Assembly (NCBI GenBank): GCA_029862125.1
Contig: JAOTXY010000032.1
Span: 1-34,011, forward strand
Source of the DNA: Gammaproteobacteria bacterium
GTDB lineage: Bacteria; Pseudomonadota; Gammaproteobacteria; GCA-001735895
DNA: 34,011 bases
Direction of reading: 5' to 3'
This document shows positions 1-7,816 of the stretch, in pieces. The translations under genes and the position numbers were made by a program. The first letter of the stretch is position 1, and each line of letters opens with the position of its first letter. Below the pieces are notes generated by a model. It was not told the origin of the DNA. It ran no database searches and saw only the letters and a program-made list of their open reading frames with translations.

Positions 1-1
1 C

Positions 2-793
2 ATCGATGACGCGCGTCGCCACGGTATGCGCTCCGTCAACATTGACCTGATTTACGGCCTGCCCCATCAAACCCTTGAAAGCTTTGCCGCTACCCTGGAT
101 CGAATTATCGATCTGAATCCGGACCGTATTGCAATGTACAACTATGCCCACCTGCCGCACCGGTTTCCGCCACAACGGCGTATCCAGGCGGACGATTTAC
201 CGGATGCAGCTGAGAAACTGGCGATCCTGCACAGCGCAATCGACAAGTTATGCGCCGCGGGTTACGAGTATATCGGCATGGATCATTTCGCCCTACCAGA
301 GGATGAACTTGCAGTGGCACAACGCAGCGGCAGCCTGCATCGAAACTTCCAGGGATATTCTGCCCACGCGCAGTGCGATTCGATCGGCTTCGGGGTGTCT
401 GCCATCAGTCACGTCAGCGACAACTTCAGCCAGAACACCACCAGCCTCGACTCCTATCATGACAGCCTTGATCAGCAACAACTTCCGGTAGTGCGAGGAT
501 TTCAGAGCGAGGACGATGACCTGCTACGACGCGAGATTATCCAGAGCCTGGTGTGTCATTTTCATCTCGATATGCAACGTATTTCGTCACGCTGGGGAAT
601 CGATTTTAGCGACCACTTCGCCGATGAACTGAAACAATTGCGCGACATGGAACAGGATGGACTGGTCAAGGTGACTGACAACCAGATTATCGTGCTCGAA
701 CCAGGGCGTTTGCTGGTGCGCAACATCTGCATGATTTTTGACCGCTACCAACGCGAGGGTAAAAGCGGCGGGAAATTTTCCCGAACGGTTTAA
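2..793 (+). CDS. hemN: Oxygen-independent coproporphyrinogen III oxidase, 5' end missing
   Basis: This is the C-terminal part (about 263 codons) of the radical SAM enzyme that converts coproporphyrinogen III to protoporphyrinogen IX without oxygen, in the cytoplasmic heme pathway. The frame is open to the left edge, so the first in-window Met at base 26 is internal. The motif DLIYGLPHQT (from about base 47) is typical of HemN after the radical SAM core. The N-terminal part with the CxxxCxxC cluster lies outside the window. The C-terminus (LVRNICMIFDRY) matches the HemN C-terminal domain. The gene sits beside the cbb3 oxidase locus, which fits anaerobic or microaerobic heme supply for that oxidase. 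The main uncertainty is HemN versus the HemW-like paralogue; the C-terminal region favours HemN. Confidence 0.92.
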   Translation: MDDARRHGMRSVNIDLIYGLPHQTLESFAATLDRIIDLNPDRIAMYNYAHLPHRFPPQRRIQADDLPDAAEKLAILHSAIDKLCAAGYEYIGMDHFALPEDELAVAQRSGSLHRNFQGYSAHAQCDSIGFGVSAISHVSDNFSQNTTSLDSYHDSLDQQQLPVVRGFQSEDDDLLRREIIQSLVCHFHLDMQRISSRWGIDFSDHFADELKQLRDMEQDGLVKVTDNQIIVLEPGRLLVRNICMIFDRYQREGKSGGKFSRTV

Positions 794-809
794 AAGACCG
801 TTACTTTAG

Positions 810-851
810 TTGACATGAATCAATTAAGCCGGGTCCGCACCACCTTACAAT
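810..851 (+). promoter_or_regulatory. FNR-like class II promoter downstream of hemN
   Basis: TTGAC-atga-ATCAA at 810-823 differs from the FNR/ANR consensus TTGAT-N4-ATCAA at one position. A -10 element TACAAT lies at 846-851. The box is centred at 816.5, so a start near base 858 puts it at about -41.5, the classical class II activator position. It lies 17 bases after the hemN stop and faces no protein gene on the plus strand, only a terminator at 891-921. Activity is inferred from geometry alone. Confidence 0.5.
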
Positions 852-857
852 TCTTTT

Positions 858-921
858 CGACTCCTACTCTTAATTACATCTTAGAGTATTTAGCCGGCAT
901 CTCCCCGCCGGCTATTTTTTT
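858..921 (+). ncRNA. Candidate FNR-dependent small RNA, about 63 nt
   Basis: The predicted transcript runs from a start at about 858, set by the -10 at 846-851, to the T run of the terminator at 891-921. Its 5' part is pyrimidine-rich and includes CTCCT at 861-865, which could pair with Shine-Dalgarno sequences. A weak stem can form between ACTCT (866-870) and AGAGT (883-887), followed by the strong terminator stem and a U tail suited to Hfq. Anaerobically induced sRNAs such as FnrS in E. coli and PhrS in Pseudomonas are the functional precedents; I see no sequence identity to claim. The 3' end is antisense to the last codons of ccoS. Confidence 0.4.
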
Positions 922-1075
922 GCGGTTCGACAATTCGGTCCTCGTCCATCAGGATACGATGCGCGGGACCTTCGAGATCGTCATATTGCCCGTCTCGAAC
1001 CGCCCACAGTAAAATCCACACGATTACCCCCAGCAGTATCAGCGAGATTGGAATCAGCAGGTAGATAATTTCCAT
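890..1075 (-). CDS. ccoS: Cbb3 oxidase maturation protein CcoS
   Basis: CcoS is a small single-span inner-membrane protein needed to insert cofactors (heme b and CuB) into the cbb3 oxidase. The 61-residue product starts MEIIYLLIPISLILLG and has one N-terminal hydrophobic helix. Next comes the conserved WAVRDGQYDDLEGPAHRIL region, which is the CcoS/FixS signature, and then a short charged tail. The start codon overlaps the ccoI stop codon by one base (TAATG), so translation is probably coupled to ccoI. The end of the gene overlaps the plus-strand terminator at 891-921. Confidence 0.93.
   Translation of the reverse strand: MEIIYLLIPISLILLGVIVWILLWAVRDGQYDDLEGPAHRILMDEDRIVEPQKNSRRGDAG
891..921 (+). 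terminator. Intrinsic terminator between hemN and ccoS
   Basis: TAGCCGGC (891-898) pairs perfectly with GCCGGCTA (907-914) around an 8-base loop and is followed by seven T on the plus strand (915-921). On the minus strand no T run follows, so it acts only rightward. It would end hemN transcripts and the candidate small RNA, and it overlaps the stop codon region of ccoS on the other strand. Confidence 0.85.
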
Positions 1076-3573
1076 TAGCGTGTCAGCCTCAATGCGTTCA
1101 AAACCACCAGTAACGAGCTTAGCGACATTCCGATGGCGGCAAGCCAGGGCGCAATCAGGCCCATCGCCGCGATCGGGATCGCGCCGAAATTATACATCAG
1201 GGCCCAGCCCATATTCTGGTAAATATTACGCTGGGTTCGAACCGCGACAACCATTGCCTGTGCAATCGCCGGCAGATGATTAGCGGTTAACACGATATCG
1301 GCACTCGTCTTGGCCAGCGAACTGGCGCCTCCCATCGCGATCGATACGTTCGCACTCGACAACACCGGGGCGTCATTCACACCGTCGCCGATCATCAACA
1401 CCACAGCTGAGTCCTGCTGCAATGCCTGCACCGCCTCCATTTTCGCCTGCGGTGACATTTGCGCCCGATAATCCCGGATTCCGGTCAGGTCAGCCACCTG
1501 GCGGGCGGCGGCGTCACCATCTCCGGTCATCAAAACCACCGATTTACCTAAATTTTGTAAATGCGTGATCAGCGTTTTTGCATCCTCGCGCAAATCATCG
1601 ACAAAGGTAAACATGGCGATTACACGATCGGCACGTGCCAGTACCACCGTGGTCACCGCATCGGCACCAATTTCATCGAGCCATTGTGCCGGAATTTCTG
1701 CGCTGCTGTGACTGGCAATATAGCTAACGTTGCCAATAAAGTAATCCTCGTCATCGATGCTGGCACAGATGCCACCACCCGCAGTGCTGGTTACCCGCGC
1801 CAGCTCGTGTTTTTCCAGTATTCCGGCCTCCTGCACCAGCACCCGGGCCAGGGGATGCTCGGAGTGCTGTTCGAGGGCAGCCGCAATTTGCAGGCACTGA
1901 TTCCGTTCGTATTGCGGACTGCAAATCACCCGCTCCAGCCTGGGGCGTCCCCGGGTCAGGGTACCCGTCTTGTCGAATACCACGTGGGTGATCCGGTTTA
2001 AGGTCTCGAGTGCCGAACCGCGCTTGACCAGTAGCCCGGCGGATTGCAGCTTACCCAGGCTGGCACTGATGGCGGTCGGCGTTGCAAGCGACAGCGCGCA
2101 GGGACAACTGACGATTAACACCGCAAGCGCTATTTCAAACCAGCGTTCAGTATCGTGCAGCCACCAGAATACGGCGACGCTGACCACGATCAGCAAAACC
2201 AAGCTGATAAAACGCGCAGCCACACGGTCCGCCAGGCGTGCCAGGGGAGGCTTTTCCGCCTGCGCGCGTTCGATAGTGCGCTGAATCTCTGCCATCACGG
2301 TGTCCGCACCGACAGACTTCACTTCCATCTGCAGCGGATTGGTCACATTGATACTACCGCCGAGTAAACGATCACCGATGTTTTTATCAACCGGGATGCT
2401 TTCACCATTCAGTAGCGATTCATCGAGCGCCGAGAATCCCGCAATGATTTCACCATCCGCGGGTACGGTCTCACCGGGACGTACCAGCACCCGGTCACCG
2501 ATGGCAAGCATCGCGGCCGCAACGGATTCTTCTGCACCCCCGTCAGGCGCCAGGCGGGTCGTCACCACCGGCAGCGACTGTGCTAGCTTTTCTACCGAGG
2601 CCGCACAGCGCTGACGTGCCATATTTTCGAAGTATCGACTGGCTGATAAAAAGAACACAAACATGACCACGGAGTCGAAATAAATTTCTCCGTGGCCGAT
2701 GATGGTTGCCCAGGCGCTACTGCCAAAGGCTATTCCGATAGCGAGCGACACCGGGACATCCATACCCACCCGGCGGCGCGCCAGGTCACGCCCGGCAGAG
2801 ATGAAGAATGGCGTCGCCGAGTAAAGCATTACCGGAAGCGTCAGGCCAAGGCTTAACCAGCGAAACAAACGCTCGAAAGACACTTCCATGCCGGACCAGG
2901 CACCTGCATAGAGGCTAATCGATATCATCATGACCTGCATACCGAACAATCCGGCGACCGCGAGGCGGCGCAGTTGCAAGCGCCGCTGTTGCCGGTGCAA
3001 TTCCTGCTGCTGATCAGGATTATACGGCAGCGCGCGATAACCGATCTTCTGGATCGACTGCAAAATCTCGCTGAGTTTTATTCGAGTCTCATCCCAGCGC
3101 ACCAGGGCGCGTTGCGTCGCGTAGTTGACGCGGACGTCGGTAACCCCTGGCAACCCGGCGATGTATTGCTCATTGAGCCAGATACAGGCCGCACAGGTAA
3201 TACCCTCCAGGATAAGGCTGGCTTCGCGCATGTCTGCACCAAGTGAGTGCACGAACTGGCCCTGAATCTCGGGCACATCATAAACTTCGGTGTCGCGCAG
3301 GAACTCCGGCACCGGGCCCTGCCCGGTCGGAGAAACCTCGGTCCTGACGCGATAGAAGTTTCCATGACCGGAGGCGATAATAGCTTCAGCAACAGCCTGG
3401 CAGCCGTGGCAACACATCGGCTGGTCGACACCATCGATGTTGACAGTCAGGCCCGGTGCGGGGGGTACCGGCAGGCCACAATGAAAACAGTCTCCGGCGT
3501 CAGTGACGGCTGATACTACACCGGTTTCGCTGGAATCCTGATCAACATCTCGCTTGGCAATGGCCAACTTCAA
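1075..3573 (-). CDS. ccoI: Copper-transporting P1B-type ATPase CcoI for cbb3 assembly
   Basis: CcoI is a CopA2/FixI-type copper export ATPase that supplies copper for CuB of cbb3 oxidase. The 832-residue protein has an N-terminal cysteine-rich metal-binding segment (CFHC at 29-32 and CCHGC at 54-58). An HMA domain with GITCAAC (C127, C130) follows. The eight-helix ATPase core carries the membrane CPC motif (490-492), DKTGTLT with phosphorylated D534, and a C-terminal GDGVNDAP hinge motif. The start is TTG at 3573, preceded by GAGGA at good spacing; no better start is visible. It is divergent from the Yip1-ccoNOQP operon and heads ccoI-ccoS. The FNR-like box at 3649-3662 could serve both directions, but the -10 for this strand is weaker. 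Confidence 0.95.
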   Translation of the reverse strand: MKLAIAKRDVDQDSSETGVVSAVTDAGDCFHCGLPVPPAPGLTVNIDGVDQPMCCHGCQAVAEAIIASGHGNFYRVRTEVSPTGQGPVPEFLRDTEVYDVPEIQGQFVHSLGADMREASLILEGITCAACIWLNEQYIAGLPGVTDVRVNYATQRALVRWDETRIKLSEILQSIQKIGYRALPYNPDQQQELHRQQRRLQLRRLAVAGLFGMQVMMISISLYAGAWSGMEVSFERLFRWLSLGLTLPVMLYSATPFFISAGRDLARRRVGMDVPVSLAIGIAFGSSAWATIIGHGEIYFDSVVMFVFFLSASRYFENMARQRCAASVEKLAQSLPVVTTRLAPDGGAEESVAAAMLAIGDRVLVRPGETVPADGEIIAGFSALDESLLNGESIPVDKNIGDRLLGGSINVTNPLQMEVKSVGADTVMAEIQRTIERAQAEKPPLARLADRVAARFISLVLLIVVSVAVFWWLHDTERWFEIALAVLIVSCPCALSLATPTAISASLGKLQSAGLLVKRGSALETLNRITHVVFDKTGTLTRGRPRLERVICSPQYERNQCLQIAAALEQHSEHPLARVLVQEAGILEKHELARVTSTAGGGICASIDDEDYFIGNVSYIASHSSAEIPAQWLDEIGADAVTTVVLARADRVIAMFTFVDDLREDAKTLITHLQNLGKSVVLMTGDGDAAARQVADLTGIRDYRAQMSPQAKMEAVQALQQDSAVVLMIGDGVNDAPVLSSANVSIAMGGASSLAKTSADIVLTANHLPAIAQAMVVAVRTQRNIYQNMGWALMYNFGAIPIAAMGLIAPWLAAIGMSLSSLLVVLNALRLTR

Positions 3574-3648
3574 ATAAATTCCTCGCTCTTTTTACTGGTG
3601 TCGGTTCGGATGGTTGTAGTCATGATGCAACTTGAATATCATCGAAGT

Positions 3649-3689
3649 TTGATCTGGGTCAATACCACAACGCAAGCTTATCGAATAAT
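3649..3689 (+). promoter_or_regulatory. FNR-like promoter of the ccoNOQP operon
   Basis: TTGAT-ctgg-GTCAA at 3649-3662 has one mismatch to the FNR consensus. AATAAT at 3684-3689 is a 5/6 match to the -10 consensus and predicts a start near 3696, placing the box at about -41. The box lies between ccoI (minus) and the Yip1-type gene (plus). FNR/ANR control of ccoNOQP is well known in proteobacteria, so functional expectation is high. Confidence 0.75.
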
Positions 3690-3719
3690 TCGCGCTAACT
3701 AATAAAAAGATTTGGAGCC

Positions 3720-4322
3720 ATGTTTATACAGCACATCATAGGTCTGTTCACCGACCCCACGCGTGAGTGGGAAAAAATTCGCGACCAGCAGAAAGGCGGT
3801 GAAAAATCCCCCGTTGGACACGTTTTCATTCTAGCGTTGATACCGGCCATTTCGGGATACATCGGCACCACGCAGGTGGGGTGGCGCATCGGCGTGGGTG
3901 ACCCTATCCGCATTACCGGGGATTCTGCCTTCGCCATTGCTGTCATCTATTACCTCGCCCTGCTGGTAGGCGTCTTTTCAATCGGCTGGGTGATCCACTT
4001 GCTGGGTAAAGCCTACGAAGTCGTCAAGCCCATACCACTTTGTATTGCGCTCGCGGCCTATACGGCAACGCCCTTATTTTTAATCGGCATCATGCAGGTT
4101 TACCCGGTGTTATGGCTCAACATGCTGCTGGGTCTGCCGGCCCTCGCCTACACCGTATACCTGCTGTATTCGGGGCTACCCATAATGATGGAAATACCGA
4201 CCGAACGCGGTTTTCTCTACTCCTCCGCGGTACTTGCCGTCGGACTGGTAGCACTGGTTTCGCTACTCGCGATGACCGCGCTGCTCTGGGGTATGGGCCT
4301 GCAGCCAGTATTCACCTACTAA
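3720..4322 (+). CDS. Yip1-family integral membrane protein
   Basis: The 200-residue protein has a Yip1-domain layout: a short soluble N-terminus (GLFTDPTREWEKI) followed by about five hydrophobic helices from residue 35 to near the C-terminus. The N-terminal phrase with a tryptophan and an acidic/basic stretch is typical of bacterial YIP1-domain proteins. GGAG sits just upstream of the ATG. It is the first gene after the FNR-like promoter and lies 56 bases before ccoN, so it is probably co-transcribed with the oxidase. Its role is unknown; help with membrane assembly or quality control of the oxidase is only a guess from position. Confidence 0.85.
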   Translation: MFIQHIIGLFTDPTREWEKIRDQQKGGEKSPVGHVFILALIPAISGYIGTTQVGWRIGVGDPIRITGDSAFAIAVIYYLALLVGVFSIGWVIHLLGKAYEVVKPIPLCIALAAYTATPLFLIGIMQVYPVLWLNMLLGLPALAYTVYLLYSGLPIMMEIPTERGFLYSSAVLAVGLVALVSLLAMTALLWGMGLQPVFTY

Positions 4323-4378
4323 TTAATAACTGTTGGATTCAACTGTTTAATGCGAATCAAGCGTCGAGGATGCAATAG

Positions 4379-5800
4379 ATGACAAGCACTGAAACCTATA
4401 ACTATAAAGTAGTTCGGCAATTTTCGATCATGACGATCGTTTGGGGTCTGGTCGGCATGTCGGTGGGTGTTTTGATTGCCGCTCAGCTGGCCTGGCCGGT
4501 GCTCAACTTCGATATCCCGTGGCTTACCTTCAGCCGTCTGCGCCCACTGCACACCAACGCTGTCATCTTTGCTTTCGGTGGTTGTGCCCTGTTTGCAACA
4601 TCTTATTACGTGGTGCAGCATACCTGCCACGTCAAGCTGGCATTCCCGGCACTGGCCGCCTTTACCTTCTGGGGCTGGCAGGCAGTCATTCTGCTCGCAG
4701 CCATCACGTTGCCGCTGGGCATAACCTCCAGCAAGGAATATGCCGAGCTAGAATGGCCGATCGACATACTCATTACGCTGGTTTGGGTCAGTTACGCACT
4801 GGTGTTTTTCGCGACGATTGTCAAGCGCCGCATCCCGCACATTTACGTTGCAAACTGGTTCTTCGGCGCCTTCATCATAACCGTTGCTGTGCTGCACCTG
4901 TTCAATAGCGCCGCATTGCCGGTATCTTTCTGGAAATCTTACTCGGCCTACGCCGGGGTGCAGGATGCGATGGTGCAGTGGTGGTATGGCCACAACGCGG
5001 TTGGCTTTTTCCTGACCGCGGGCTTCCTCGGCATCATGTACTATTTCGTACCCAAGCAGGCAGGACGCCCGGTTTATTCTTACCGCCTCTCGGTGGTGCA
5101 TTTCTGGGCACTGGTGTTCACCTATATCTGGGCTGGACCGCACCACCTGCACTACACTGCGCTTCCGGACTGGGCGCAGTCGCTCGGCATGATCATGTCA
5201 CTGATCCTGCTGGCGCCCTCCTGGGGCGGCATGATCAACGGCATCATGACGCTATCCGGCGCGTGGCATAAACTGCGCACCGACCCGGTACTACGCCTGC
5301 TGATTGTATCAATTTCGTTTTACGGCATGTCGACTTTCGAAGGCCCGATGATGTCGATCAAGACCGTTAACGCCCTGTCGCACTATACCGACTGGACTAT
5401 CGGTCACGTGCATTCCGGTGCACTGGGCTGGGTGGCACTGGTATCGATGGGTGCAATGTATTACCTGATCCCGCGCCTGTTTGGGCGCGAGCTCTACAGT
5501 CTGAAGCTGGTCGAGGTCCATTTCTGGACCGCAACCATTGGCATCGTGCTCTATATCGCGTCCATGTGGGTAGCCGGCATCATGCAGGGCCTGATGTGGC
5601 GGGCAGTCAATGCAGATGGCACGCTGACCTACAGCTTCGTCGAATCGGTACAGGCAATGCACCCCTACTACATCGTGCGTACGCTGGGTGGCGCCTTCTT
5701 CCTGCTCGGTGCGGTGGTGATGGCTTATAACCTGTGGCGCAGCATCTCCGATGCGAAACCCATTGAAGTTGCTATTCCCGAACCGGCAAGTGTCCACTAA
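4379..5800 (+). CDS. ccoN: Cbb3-type cytochrome c oxidase subunit I
   Basis: CcoN is the catalytic heme-copper subunit that reduces oxygen to water with high affinity in the inner membrane. It has 473 residues, normal for the family, with about 12 hydrophobic helices. The expected ligands are visible: H58 (RPLHTN) and H345 or H343 (GHVHSG) for the hemes, and H205 (WWYGHN) plus H255/H256 (GPHH) for CuB. Y249 lies six residues before H255, matching the cross-linked helix VII tyrosine of cbb3 enzymes. GAGGA precedes the ATG. It is followed by ccoO, ccoQ and ccoP in the standard order. Confidence 0.98.
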   Translation: MTSTETYNYKVVRQFSIMTIVWGLVGMSVGVLIAAQLAWPVLNFDIPWLTFSRLRPLHTNAVIFAFGGCALFATSYYVVQHTCHVKLAFPALAAFTFWGWQAVILLAAITLPLGITSSKEYAELEWPIDILITLVWVSYALVFFATIVKRRIPHIYVANWFFGAFIITVAVLHLFNSAALPVSFWKSYSAYAGVQDAMVQWWYGHNAVGFFLTAGFLGIMYYFVPKQAGRPVYSYRLSVVHFWALVFTYIWAGPHHLHYTALPDWAQSLGMIMSLILLAPSWGGMINGIMTLSGAWHKLRTDPVLRLLIVSISFYGMSTFEGPMMSIKTVNALSHYTDWTIGHVHSGALGWVALVSMGAMYYLIPRLFGRELYSLKLVEVHFWTATIGIVLYIASMWVAGIMQGLMWRAVNADGTLTYSFVESVQAMHPYYIVRTLGGAFFLLGAVVMAYNLWRSISDAKPIEVAIPEPASVH

Positions 5801-5820
5801 GTATATAGCGAGATAACACC

Positions 5821-6432
5821 ATGGCTTCAGCACACGACAAAGTTGAAAAGAACATCGGCCTGATGATTATCCTGATCATCGGCGTGATATCGGTCGGCGG
5901 TCTGGTTCAGATTATTCCGCTGTTTTTCCAGGATTCCCTGACCGAACCGGTAGCGGGACTAAAACCCTATTCAGCACTGCGTTTGGAGGGACGCGATATC
6001 TACGTTCGTGAATCCTGTTACGTCTGTCACTCACAGATGATTAGACCGTTCAGGGCCGAGACCGAACGTTACGGACATTACTCGGTAGCCGGGGAATTCG
6101 TCTACGACCGACCTTTCCAGTGGGGCTCAAAACGCACCGGCCCAGACCTGCATCGGGTCGGCGGTCTTTACAGCGATGAATGGCATCGCGTGCACATGAT
6201 CAACCCGCGTGACGTCGTGCCAGAATCGATCATGCCCGGATACCCGTGGCTTGCGGATAACATGATCGACGGCAGTAACATCCAGACCAAGATGCAAACC
6301 CTGCGCACCCTTGGCGCGCCTTACACCGATGAGGAAATCGAGGCCGCACCGAAGGCGCTCGAAGGCAAGACCGAACTCGACGCGCTGATTGCCTACCTGC
6401 AGGGCCTTGGCACTGAACTGAAAAGGAGATAG
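5821..6432 (+). CDS. ccoO: Cbb3-type cytochrome c oxidase subunit II, monoheme cytochrome c
   Basis: CcoO is the membrane-anchored monoheme cytochrome c that passes electrons to CcoN. The 203-residue protein has one N-terminal membrane anchor (about residues 12-35) and a periplasmic heme-binding CYVCH motif (C66, C69, H70). The following SQMIRPF is characteristic of CcoO. A downstream Met in the MPGYPW region is the likely axial ligand. It begins 20 bases after ccoN and ends 2 bases before ccoQ. Confidence 0.97.
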   Translation: MASAHDKVEKNIGLMIILIIGVISVGGLVQIIPLFFQDSLTEPVAGLKPYSALRLEGRDIYVRESCYVCHSQMIRPFRAETERYGHYSVAGEFVYDRPFQWGSKRTGPDLHRVGGLYSDEWHRVHMINPRDVVPESIMPGYPWLADNMIDGSNIQTKMQTLRTLGAPYTDEEIEAAPKALEGKTELDALIAYLQGLGTELKRR

Positions 6433-6434
6433 CC

Positions 6435-6605
6435 ATGACGTTTACCCTGTTTCAATCGATATGGTCCATCGTCGTCATGATTACCTTTCTCGGTATCGTG
6501 GTGTGGGCCTTTAGCAGCAAACGAAAATCCGCATTTGACGAAGCAGCGCGCCTGCCATTCGAGGATGACCAGCTAACCGATAACAACAAACCTTCAGCGG
6601 AGTAG
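6435..6605 (+). CDS. ccoQ: Cbb3-type oxidase small subunit CcoQ
   Basis: This is a 56-residue protein. It has a single membrane helix from about residue 8 to 27 (SIWSIVVMITFLGIVVWAF) followed by a basic stretch (SSKRK). The segment FDEAARLPFEDD is the recognisable CcoQ/FixQ tail. CcoQ stabilises the assembled oxidase. AAAGGAG lies just upstream of the ATG. It lies two bases after ccoO and five bases before ccoP, in the position expected for CcoQ. Confidence 0.93.
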   Translation: MTFTLFQSIWSIVVMITFLGIVVWAFSSKRKSAFDEAARLPFEDDQLTDNNKPSAE

Positions 6606-6609
6606 ATTC

Positions 6610-7515
6610 ATGGCTGATTTTAATAGCGATTTCTGGCACTGGTATATCGCAATTCTCACCGTCCTAAGTATCCTCGCCTGTGTGTGGTTGTTACGCTGGA
6701 TGACTACGGGCCACCAAAAGCAGGATGAAGCCGAGAGCACCGGCCACATCTGGGATGGAGACCTGACCGAGCTCAATAACCCGTTGCCACGCTGGTGGCT
6801 GGGCCTGTTTTATATCACGATCGCTTTTGGTGGCTTTTACCTGTTGCTTTACCCTGGTCTTGGCACCTACGCAGGACTACTGGAATGGACCTCGAAGGGC
6901 GAATACGAACAGGAAGTGGAAGCTGTCGAGACCAGGGTCGGGCCCTTGTTTGCCCGCTACCAGGAAACCCCAATCCTCGACCTGATCAAGGATGAAAACG
7001 CACTCAAGGTCGGCGAGCGCCTGTATCTCAACTACTGTTCGACCTGCCACGGCTCCGATGCTCGTGGCGCCCGGGGCTACCCGAACCTGCGTGACAAAGA
7101 CTGGATATGGGGTGGCGATCCGGAAAGTATCAAGACCACATTAATGAATGGTCGAATCGGCGCGATGCCGGCCTGGGAAGGACCGCTGGGTGGGGAGAGC
7201 GGTGTCGATGAAGTCACCCAGTACGTGCTCAGCCTGTCGGGTCGGGCAACCATTGAAGACCTGGCCGAAAAAGGCAAAGCAAAGTACGAGGTTTTCTGCA
7301 TCGCCTGTCATGGCCCTACCGGTGCCGGCAATACCGCCCTGGGTGCGCCGAACCTGAGCGACGATACCTGGCTTTACGGTGGCTCGATTTCGCGCATCGC
7401 GGAATCGATTGCCAAGGGACGCAATGGGCAAATGCCGGCCCAGGGAGAACGCCTTGGCGACGCTAAGGTACACTTGCTCGCGGCTTACGTTTACGGGTTG
7501 TCGCAAGAAAAGTAA
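6610..7515 (+). CDS. ccoP: Cbb3-type oxidase subunit III, diheme cytochrome c
   Basis: CcoP is the diheme cytochrome c that accepts electrons from soluble cytochromes. The 301-residue protein has two membrane helices (about 10-30 and 62-82, the gammaproteobacterial form). Two heme c motifs follow: CSTCH (C143, C146, H147) and CIACH (C230, C233, H234). The N-terminal cytosolic GHIWDGDLTELNNPLPRWW segment is the CcoP hallmark. The stop codon shares its last A with the ATG of the next gene, showing tight coupling. Confidence 0.97.
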   Translation: MADFNSDFWHWYIAILTVLSILACVWLLRWMTTGHQKQDEAESTGHIWDGDLTELNNPLPRWWLGLFYITIAFGGFYLLLYPGLGTYAGLLEWTSKGEYEQEVEAVETRVGPLFARYQETPILDLIKDENALKVGERLYLNYCSTCHGSDARGARGYPNLRDKDWIWGGDPESIKTTLMNGRIGAMPAWEGPLGGESGVDEVTQYVLSLSGRATIEDLAEKGKAKYEVFCIACHGPTGAGNTALGAPNLSDDTWLYGGSISRIAESIAKGRNGQMPAQGERLGDAKVHLLAAYVYGLSQEK

Positions 7516-7790
7516 TGGATGTGCCGGTAACAGATAAGATTCCGCACACGCAGCAGGCCATTTCTGTGCTCTGGCCTTCATTTCTAATCGCGATTGTTGC
7601 GACCGGGGTTTTCTTTTCGGCTTTTAACCCAAGAGACCTGATTCCTTTTAATCTCGATATCGATATCAGTCCGCTGGCTGCCTACAGTATCGGCTTTTTT
7701 CTGTTCTGGGTAGTGGCAGCCATCTCCAGTTACGGAACGCTCTACTTCATCATTTCGAATAGCCGTTTTCTGAACAAGCAAAATCGATGA
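7515..7790 (+). CDS. Small two-helix membrane protein of the cco operon
   Basis: The 91-residue protein has hydrophobic segments at about 18-40 and 52-80, linked by a polar stretch (NPRDLIPFNLDIDIS). It overlaps the ccoP stop by one base and precedes ccoG by 26 bases, so it belongs to the oxidase operon. I do not recognise a named family. Small unnamed membrane proteins occur at this position in other gammaproteobacterial cco operons, and a supporting role in assembly is plausible but unproven. Confidence 0.8.
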   Translation: MDVPVTDKIPHTQQAISVLWPSFLIAIVATGVFFSAFNPRDLIPFNLDIDISPLAAYSIGFFLFWVVAAISSYGTLYFIISNSRFLNKQNR

Positions 7791-7816
7791 CCACTTATCG
7801 GTGGGCATAAACCGAC

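Noticed and set aside
815-1012. 65-codon plus-strand open frame between hemN and ccoS
   Set aside because: It is antisense to ccoS, runs across the intrinsic terminator and has no family resemblance or ribosome-binding site.
1561-2001. 146-codon plus-strand open frame inside ccoI
   Set aside because: It is fully antisense to conserved P-type ATPase motifs and is a shadow frame.
4347-4360. FNR-like TTAAT-gcga-ATCAA upstream of ccoN
   Set aside because: It lies only 18 bases before the ccoN ATG, so a class II start would fall inside ccoN. It is probably chance or at most a secondary site.
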